NCBI GenBank assembly: GCA_021781075.1
Contig: JAJXXN010000129.1
Span: 1 to 11,416, forward strand
Reading direction: 5' to 3'
DNA length: 11,416 bases
Source: Acidobacteriota bacterium
GTDB lineage: Bacteria > Acidobacteriota > Terriglobia > Terriglobales > Acidobacteriaceae
Under the pieces are notes generated by a model. The model was given only the letters and a program-made list of their open reading frames with translations, was not told the DNA's origin and did not search any database. The position numbers and the translations under genes were made by a program. Below are positions 5,812-11,416 of this stretch, one piece after another; within the stretch, counting starts at the first letter, position 1, and each line of letters opens with the position of its first letter.

Positions 5812-8049
5812 TTACTCGCCGCCTTCAGCCTCATAGGAGTGGCCGGTCAGAAGGCCGATGATGAACCAGCCCAGCAGCGCGGCGCCGAGCGAAAAAAGCA
5901 CATCGCCCGGAACGCGCATCCAGCGCAGGGTCTGCATCGCGTCGGTCTGCATGAACTCCGCGGAGCGCGCGTACCAGGTGCCGTACTCGATCGAGGCCCT
6001 GGCCTGCAGGAGGCCGATGGGCAACATGCTGAAGAGCACCATGCTGCCAAGGCCGATGTTGATCAGCCAGAAGGACGCTTTGAGCGCTCCTTCCTTCCAC
6101 TGCCGCCCCGGCCTCAACACGCGCAGGCTGAAGAGCATCAGGCCAAGCCCCAGCATTCCATACACACCAAAGAGCGCGGTGTGCCCATGCACGGGGGTCG
6201 TATTGAGGCCCTGCATGTAATACAACGCGATCGGCGGGTTGATGAGGAAGCCAAACAGCCCCGCGCCCACCATGTTCCAGAAGGCAACGGCGACAAAGAA
6301 GTGGACCGGCCATTTGTAACCACGCAGCCAGGGTGATTGTTCGGTGGGCTTTGAAAGGCGCAGGTTCTCCCACGCCTCAAAACCAACCAACGTGAGCGGC
6401 ACCACTTCCAGCGCGCTGAAGATGGCGCCGAGCGCGATGACGGAGGCCGAGGCGCCGGTGAAGTACAGGTGGTGGAAGGTCCCGATGATGCCGCCGGCAA
6501 GGAAGATGGTGTTGGAGAAAAGCACGGCACGCGTGGCACTCTTGATCTCGATCAGCTTCAGGCGCGTGAAGAGGAAGGCAATGACGACCGTTGCAAAGAC
6601 CTCAAAGAAACCCTCGACCCAGAGGTGCACAACCCACCAGCGCCAATACTCGGCGGTGACCAGGTGGCTGCGCTGGCCATACAGGAGGCCCGCGGCGTAA
6701 AAGAGCGGGATGGCGATGCTCGAGATCAGGAACATGGCGAGAAGCGAACGGTCCTCGCTGTTTTTTTTCAATGCCGGCAAAAGCGAGCGCAGCATCAAGG
6801 TGAGCCACAAGAGCAAGCCGATGAAAAGCAGTATCTGCCAGAAGCGGCCAAGGTCCACATACTCATAGCCCTGGCTGCCAAACCAGAACCACAGGTTGCC
6901 AAGCCGCTGCTGAATGCCGAGCCACTCGCCGGCAAGCGAGCCGGCAACAACCAGAATTAACGCGCCGAAAAGTACATTGACGCCCAGCCGTTGGAACTTT
7001 GGTTCCTGCCCGCTGACGGCGGGGCCCACATACAAGCCGGTCGCCAGCCAGGAGGTCGCAATCCAGAAAATGGCAATCTGCAAATGCCAGGTGCGCGTCA
7101 CCGCATAGGGCAGGTACTTTGCCAGTGGGAAACCGAAGAAGGATTGGCCCTCAACGCCGTAGTGCGCGGTGAGAATGCCCATCATGATTTGCACCGCCCA
7201 AAGCGCAATCACAACGACAAAATATTTGACGACCGCCCGTTGCGAGGGGGTGGGGTTCAAGCTGACAAATGGATCGACCTTGGGCGCGGCGGTGGGTTCA
7301 ACACGCTTATCCTGCGCGCCATACCACCACGCCAGGGAGCCGATGCCGGCAAGCAGCACAATGAAACTCAGGATTGACCAGATGACCGCGCCGTTGGTGG
7401 GCACGTTGTTGATCAACGGTTCATGGGGCCAGTTGCTGGTGTACGTGACATTGGTGCCGGGGCGCTCCGTCTCGGTGGCCCACGCGCTCCACCAGAAGAA
7501 CGCGGCCATTTGCCGCTGCTTCGCCTGGTCGGTAAGCGCGCCGGCGGGGATTGCGTACTCACTGCGCCCATTGGCAAAAATACCCGCGTAATACGCGCTC
7601 AGCGTCTCAAAGGCCTCAACGCGATCCGCGTCTAGGACAATGCGGTTTTGCGCCGGGTCATATGTGTTGGTGCGCATCAGGTTGACGAGCCGCGCCTTGA
7701 GCGCGGCCTGCTCCTCCACGTTCAGCGCCGTGTAGCTGGTCGCCCCCTTGGCCACGGCCCACTTGTTGAGCAGCAGCACCGACTCACGGTGCAGCCAATC
7801 GGCGCTCCAGTCCGGGGCAACATAGGCCCCATGACCCCAGACCGTGCCTATCTCCTGCCCGCCTATCGACTGCCACACTCCCTGCCCATCGGTGATGGAG
7901 GAGGAGGAAAAAAGCAGTCGGCCATTGTCCGCATACACGTCGGGAATGGGCGGCGCGGCGCTGATCATTTTGTGTCCGAAATAGCCAAGCACCAAAAATG
8001 AAGCCAAAATGACGGCCGCCAATGCGGCCCAATAACGCTTGTATCTCAT
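5812..8049 (-). CDS. norB: Quinol-dependent nitric oxide reductase (qNOR)
   Basis: This 745-residue inner-membrane protein is a single-chain, quinol-oxidising nitric oxide reductase (qNOR, also norZ), which reduces two NO to N2O. An N-terminal helix (residues 8-25) leads to a periplasmic domain of about 190 residues containing WGHGAYVAPDW (71-81), the equivalent of the cytochrome c subunit of cNOR. I see no CxxCH, in fact no cysteine at all, which rules out heme c and supports quinol as donor. The catalytic core has about 12 further helices with His322 (RTWHLQ) for low-spin heme b, His475 with Glu479 and Glu483 in HLWVEGFFE, His526-His527 (FHH) for the non-heme iron, Glu548 in SALEVVP, and His621/His623 (VHGH) for the hemes. 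ATG at 8049 has GGAGAG just upstream and starts directly before the first helix; the longer frame to 8115 is not needed. It stands alone without nir or nos genes. Confidence 0.96.
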   Translation of the reverse strand: MRYKRYWAALAAVILASFLVLGYFGHKMISAAPPIPDVYADNGRLLFSSSSITDGQGVWQSIGGQEIGTVWGHGAYVAPDWSADWLHRESVLLLNKWAVAKGATSYTALNVEEQAALKARLVNLMRTNTYDPAQNRIVLDADRVEAFETLSAYYAGIFANGRSEYAIPAGALTDQAKQRQMAAFFWWSAWATETERPGTNVTYTSNWPHEPLINNVPTNGAVIWSILSFIVLLAGIGSLAWWYGAQDKRVEPTAAPKVDPFVSLNPTPSQRAVVKYFVVVIALWAVQIMMGILTAHYGVEGQSFFGFPLAKYLPYAVTRTWHLQIAIFWIATSWLATGLYVGPAVSGQEPKFQRLGVNVLFGALILVVAGSLAGEWLGIQQRLGNLWFWFGSQGYEYVDLGRFWQILLFIGLLLWLTLMLRSLLPALKKNSEDRSLLAMFLISSIAIPLFYAAGLLYGQRSHLVTAEYWRWWVVHLWVEGFFEVFATVVIAFLFTRLKLIEIKSATRAVLFSNTIFLAGGIIGTFHHLYFTGASASVIALGAIFSALEVVPLTLVGFEAWENLRLSKPTEQSPWLRGYKWPVHFFVAVAFWNMVGAGLFGFLINPPIALYYMQGLNTTPVHGHTALFGVYGMLGLGLMLFSLRVLRPGRQWKEGALKASFWLINIGLGSMVLFSMLPIGLLQARASIEYGTWYARSAEFMQTDAMQTLRWMRVPGDVLFSLGAALLGWFIIGLLTGHSYEAEGGE

Positions 8050-8292
8050 TTGCTCTCCAATCGGGGAAACTGTCCCTCGCTTGCATCCTGTGTAAAAGCT
8101 AACAACACACAACATTTTTCTCAGGGACTAAAGTCACTCACTCTTCGCTAGTGGCATTGGATTGGAAATCACGCTGAATAGCAAATCAATTCTGCTTGAA
8201 TGTTGATGGGGTTGAAACATTTGTCAAACAACCCAACGCGCGGTCCGCGATAAAATAATCCGTGTGACTTGTCTTTTCAGGAAGCCAATACC
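8050..8292. promoter_or_regulatory. Shared divergent promoter region of norB and the unknown gene
   Basis: These 243 bases must carry both promoters. For the rightward gene a -10-like TAAAAT lies at 8251-8256, preceded immediately by a perfect inverted repeat CGCGG-T-CCGCG at 8239-8249 that could be an operator; the only good -35-like TTGTCA (8221-8226) is too far, at 24 bases. For norB the minus strand has TTGACA at 8227-8222, but only a weak -10 lies 17 bases on. A small palindrome GACT-AA-AGTC sits at 8126-8135, 77 bases upstream of the norB start. I see no canonical FNR/NNR box (TTGAT, 4 bases, ATCAA), nor a convincing NsrR site. NO control is therefore not shown by the sequence. Confidence 0.4.
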
Positions 8293-9216
8293 ATGACCAA
8301 TCTCAAAGCAAACCTTGTTGACTCATTGGGCGGGGCCGCGGAGGCAGCCGGCCTTGCCGTGATTTCAAATACCACCAGCGCCAACCCCATGGGATTGAGG
8401 ACCACCGTCTTTCAACTGGCGCTTCCTTCGGACAAATCAAAAACCCTGCAGCTTGAGTTGAGCGAGCACTTCGACTTTGACCAGCCGCATCTGCTGCCCG
8501 AGCTCACGCAGCACCTGGCAGCGCAGGCCAAGCGGTTGCGCAACCCGCGCCCGGAGTGCGGTGTCACGCTGGCCGGCCTTCCCATTGCCTTCGGTAAATT
8601 CGAGTGGCCCTTCCATCGCTCCACCTCCGGCGCCGACACCTACATCGTGCATGGCGAGCTGCACCTAGCCGACGGCGTCAACCACAACCTCCACGCCAGG
8701 ATCTCCGCCTCGGTCACGCTCACCTTCGCGGATTTTGTCCCCGCAATGGAGCAGCCCTACGCCGAAGACTTCATCTACAACGCCATCCGCAAGACCGTCG
8801 ATTACGGCCAACTGGAATTTTTGAAGAGCGGCAACCGCCAGCCCGTGCCCGTGACCACGCGCTACTGGAGCCGCTGGCAAAAGAAATTCATCTTCACCGA
8901 CACCAACGATGAGGAGCGGCTTGCCTACCTGCTCAATAAGGTTTACTGGCTCTCCGGCGTGCTGGGCGGCTCAATGCCCGTGTGGATTGCCGACCCGCGC
9001 GACGCCATGTACCTGAATACCAGCGCGGAAGAGCTGGTGCGCATGGCCAACCACGAGGCCGCCGAGGGCCTGATGACCGTTGACGACGAGTACGCCGCCG
9101 CCACGCCGAAGCTGATGGCGCGCAAACCGGAGTATGACAGGAAGCTGGAGGCGGCTATCAACTTCACCAAGCCGCAGTTCAATGAATCCATGCGCGCCGG
9201 CGAAGCAAACATGTAA
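8293..9216 (+). CDS. Conserved-looking hypothetical protein, soluble
   Basis: I do not recognise this 307-residue protein. It has no signal peptide and no membrane segment, so it is probably cytosolic. The N-terminal half (to about residue 150) looks like mixed beta strands with segments such as VFQLALP, LQLELSEHFDF and ISASVTLTFADFV. The middle (157-225) is helical and aromatic-rich, with YAEDFIYNAIRKTVDYG and a YWSRWQKKFIFTDT block followed by LLNKVYWLSG. The C-terminal third is helical and charged. No nucleotide-binding, metal-binding or catalytic motif is evident. ATG at 8293 is preferred over TTG at 8269 because AGGAA at 8279-8283 is well placed for it. Steady codon use and a perfect terminator downstream argue for a real, expressed gene. 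Its promoter region is shared with norB, which hints at, but does not show, a link to NO or respiration. Confidence 0.82.
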   Translation: MTNLKANLVDSLGGAAEAAGLAVISNTTSANPMGLRTTVFQLALPSDKSKTLQLELSEHFDFDQPHLLPELTQHLAAQAKRLRNPRPECGVTLAGLPIAFGKFEWPFHRSTSGADTYIVHGELHLADGVNHNLHARISASVTLTFADFVPAMEQPYAEDFIYNAIRKTVDYGQLEFLKSGNRQPVPVTTRYWSRWQKKFIFTDTNDEERLAYLLNKVYWLSGVLGGSMPVWIADPRDAMYLNTSAEELVRMANHEAAEGLMTVDDEYAAATPKLMARKPEYDRKLEAAINFTKPQFNESMRAGEANM

Positions 9217-9229
9217 TTCGATTGCACGC

Positions 9230-9269
9230 AAAAACCAAGGCCGGATGATTTCATCCGGCCTTGGTTTTT
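9230..9269. terminator. Bidirectional terminator between the unknown gene and ppc
   Basis: Two perfect 19-base arms (9230-9248 and 9251-9269) with a 2-base centre form a very stable hairpin that starts with five A's and ends with five T's. It thus presents a GC-rich stem plus T-tract on either strand. It lies 14 bases past the unknown gene's stop and 15 bases past the ppc stop (9284). Confidence 0.93.
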
Positions 9270-9283
9270 ATTTGAGCCGGTAC

Positions 9284-11416
9284 TCAGCCCGTATTCCTCA
9301 AACCCGCGGCAATCCCGCTGATGGTTGCGGCAATCGCGCGGTTGACCTCTGGCGAATCGTCGCCGGCACGCTTCCTGCGCAGCATTTCCACCTGGATCAA
9401 ATGCATCGGGTCCACGTAGGGGTTGCGCAGTTTGATTGAGCGCGCGAGCACGGGGTTGGTCGCAAGCAACTCACTTTGCCCGGTGGCAACCAGCACCGCC
9501 CGCACGCTGCCCAGGAACTCGGCCTCAAGCATCCCGTAGACGCGCTCGCGCAGGCGCGCATCCGGCACCAGCGTCGAATAAAGACGCGCCGTCACAAGGT
9601 CGGCCTTGCCCAAGGCCATCTCCACGTTGCGCACCAGGTCGATGAAAAGCGGGAACTCCTTCGCCATCGTGCGCAGCAGCGCTTCAGCGCCGGTCTTTTG
9701 CAAAAACTCCGCGAAGGCATGGCCCACGCCGAACCACGCCGGCACAAGCAGCCGCGATTGTGTCCATCCAAAGACCCACGGGATCGCGCGCAGGTCGCCG
9801 AGGTTGCGCGTGGCGCGCCGGCGCGAGGGACGTGAGCCGATGTTCGCGCTCTGCAACTCGCCAACCGGCGTGGACTGCTCAAAATACTCGAGCACGTCCG
9901 GGTTCTCAAGAATGTTGCGCCGGTAAAAATCGAAGGCGGAGGTGGAAAGCTCCTCCATGGCCTCTTCCCATTCGGGCTTCAGCCTGCCTGTGAAGTGCCC
10001 ATGCGGGTCTCGCGCGTTGGGCCGCGCAAGCGCATCCAGCGAGGCGGCAATCATCAACTCCAGGTTGCGCTCGGCCAGTATCTCCTCGGCGTATTTGAAG
10101 TTCAGCACCTCGCCCTGCTCCGTGATGCGGAGCTGGCCGTCGAAGGAATCAATCGGCTGCGCGAAGATGGCGCGGTGCGTCGGCCCGCCGCCGCGTCCCA
10201 CGGTTCCCCCACGTCCATGGAAGAGCCGCAGCTTCACGCCGCATTCGCGCGCCACCGTATGCAGGGCGCGATGCGCGCGGAATATCTCCCACGTGCTCGT
10301 CAGCATGCCGCCGTCCTTGTTGGAGTCGGAGTAGCCAAGCATCACCTCCTGCCAGCCGCCCCAGCTCGCAAGCAGGCGCTGGTACTCCTCGCGCCGCCAA
10401 AGTGTGCCGCAAATCCCCGGCGCATTGCGCAGGTCTTCAATCGACTCAAACAGCGGCACCGGCATCAGGCCGGGGTCGCGCCCCGCACCCTCCAGGCGCA
10501 CTCCGTTTGCGTGGGCAAGCTTTGCAACCGCAAGAATGTCCTCAACGGAGGTTGCGCCGCTGACCACATAATGACGCACCGATTCCGGTGTGATGCCCTG
10601 CTTGATCTCCGCAATCACCGCGAAGGTCTCGCGCAATTCCTCGCTCTCTGCGCCGCTCGTGCCGCCCTCAATTTGCAGCAGCGCCGCCTCGTGCACGCGT
10701 GCATGCTGGCGTATATCAAGGGTCTGCAGGTGAAGGCCGAAGGTGCGCACGGCAAGGACCAGCGGGTCAATGAGCTGATGGACAATCCGCGCCCCCTTGT
10801 GCGCCACCAGTGAGCAGCGCAGCAGCTCGAGGTCGTCCAGCAGTGCGGCCGCGTCCGGGTACGGGTCGAGCGCGGCGCTGAGTTTTTCATCCGCCTTGCG
10901 CAGCGCCGCCGTCTGCGCCTCGGTGCCCGGCCGCGACTCATTGCCCAGGGTCCGCTTCAGGCGCGCCTTGATGCAAAGCGCAAAGCGGCGGTAGAACTCA
11001 AACTCAAATTGTTCGCCGAAGACCTGCCCCTCACTGCCGTGGGCCTGGCGCACGTACTCGCCGAGTTTTGTCAGCAACGCGGGTTCCACCCCGGCCTGTT
11101 GCGCGCTGGTGCTCAGGTTGTCCACAATCTGCTGCAGCTTGCGCTGGTAAAAATGGGCCAGGTGGGCGCGCGCCATCTGGATGGCCTCGCGTGTCACCGC
11201 GGGCGTCACAAAGGGGTTGCCGTCGCGGTCGCCGCCAATCCACGAGCCGAAGGCGAGCACCGGTGGAAGTTCGTGGGCTTCTATGGCAAGGCCGTACGCC
11301 GTCTCGAATGAGGCGCTCATCGCCTTGTAGATGGTCGGCACCGAGGCGAAGATGGAGACGTCGTAATAATCAAGCCCCATCTTGATCTCGTCCTGCACCG
11401 TGCGCCGCCGTGAACG
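9284..11416 (-). CDS. ppc: Phosphoenolpyruvate carboxylase, N-terminus beyond the window
   Basis: About 710 C-terminal residues of a bacterial-type PEP carboxylase are present; the frame runs open through the right edge, and family members are about 880-930 residues long, so some 200 N-terminal residues, including the catalytic-histidine TAHPTE region, lie outside. The enzyme fixes bicarbonate onto PEP to make oxaloacetate, refilling the TCA cycle. Counting from the GTG at 11398, which is an internal codon, the landmarks are GSWIGGDRDGNP at 51-62, GYSDSNKDGG at 355-364, FHGRGGTVGRGGGP at 393-406 with the catalytic glycine-rich loop and Arg402, GSRPSRR at 521-527, RAIPWVFGWTQSR at 537-549, and the family C-terminus ending in RNTG. 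Before that codon the frame reads RSRRRT, in line with the RRT found in this position in homologues. No frameshift is seen. Confidence 0.95.
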   Translation of the reverse strand, partial: RSRRRTVQDEIKMGLDYYDVSIFASVPTIYKAMSASFETAYGLAIEAHELPPVLAFGSWIGGDRDGNPFVTPAVTREAIQMARAHLAHFYQRKLQQIVDNLSTSAQQAGVEPALLTKLGEYVRQAHGSEGQVFGEQFEFEFYRRFALCIKARLKRTLGNESRPGTEAQTAALRKADEKLSAALDPYPDAAALLDDLELLRCSLVAHKGARIVHQLIDPLVLAVRTFGLHLQTLDIRQHARVHEAALLQIEGGTSGAESEELRETFAVIAEIKQGITPESVRHYVVSGATSVEDILAVAKLAHANGVRLEGAGRDPGLMPVPLFESIEDLRNAPGICGTLWRREEYQRLLASWGGWQEVMLGYSDSNKDGGMLTSTWEIFRAHRALHTVARECGVKLRLFHGRGGTVGRGGGPTHRAIFAQPIDSFDGQLRITEQGEVLNFKYAEEILAERNLELMIAASLDALARPNARDPHGHFTGRLKPEWEEAMEELSTSAFDFYRRNILENPDVLEYFEQSTPVGELQSANIGSRPSRRRATRNLGDLRAIPWVFGWTQSRLLVPAWFGVGHAFAEFLQKTGAEALLRTMAKEFPLFIDLVRNVEMALGKADLVTARLYSTLVPDARLRERVYGMLEAEFLGSVRAVLVATGQSELLATNPVLARSIKLRNPYVDPMHLIQVEMLRRKRAGDDSPEVNRAIAATISGIAAGLRNTG

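Noticed and set aside
5734..7635. Several plus-strand frames (up to 200 codons) opposite norB
   Set aside because: The opposite strand codes for an unmistakable NO reductase with every ligand in place; these are shadows.
8212..8227. TTGA...TCAA upstream of norB as an FNR/NNR-type box
   Set aside because: The half-sites are 8 bases apart instead of 6, so the spacing is wrong for this regulator family.
1..11416. Mobile element, prophage, CRISPR or defence island
   Set aside because: No transposase, integrase, terminal repeats, repeat-spacer pattern or defence gene is visible; the genes are housekeeping or metabolic.

Overview
The window is an ordinary-looking stretch of GC-rich bacterial chromosome holding nine protein-coding genes, two of them touching or possibly running past the window edges. 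I see no rRNA, tRNA, CRISPR array, insertion sequence or phage gene. Lineage cannot be fixed from the sequence. The mix of an orphan IscX, a YacL-type PIN-TRAM membrane protein, a quinol-type nitric oxide reductase, a bacterial PEP carboxylase and an archaeal-like class III aminotransferase suggests a free-living Gram-negative or diderm soil-type bacterium. I lean to Acidobacteriota with low confidence.

Layout. (1) 4-1065 (+): exported, probably beta-rich outer-membrane protein of unknown function, with a start that may lie left of the window. (2) 1158-1376 (+): iscX, with its own extended -10 promoter candidate, converging on (3) yraN (1373-1825, -); the two stop codons share one TTAA. (4) 1933-3306 (-): class III PLP aminotransferase, separated from yraN by a hairpin terminator. 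(5) 3307-4217: a 0.9 kb stretch without a convincing gene; its last 160 bases before the next gene are rich in inverted repeats. (6) 4218-4643 (+): single-domain response regulator. (7) 4726-5724 (+): PIN-TRAM membrane protein. (8) 5812-8049 (-): qNOR-type nitric oxide reductase. (9) 8293-9216 (+): unrecognised 307-residue soluble protein, transcribed divergently from norB. (10) 9284 to the right edge (-): C-terminal four-fifths of PEP carboxylase.

How the genes relate. Most are single-gene units rather than a pathway operon. Convergent pairs are insulated by single symmetric hairpins with A-tracts on one side and T-tracts on the other (5739-5774 and 9230-9269), each able to work as a terminator in both directions. 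The norB gene has no nir, nos or norC neighbour, which fits stand-alone NO detoxification or partial denitrification. IscX (iron-sulfur assembly) is likewise away from any isc operon. I found no clear undescribed multi-gene system. The observations best worth checking are the structured, possibly two-state leader of the response regulator, the unknown gene facing norB across a shared 243-base promoter region, and the response regulator's lost phosphoryl-switch threonine.
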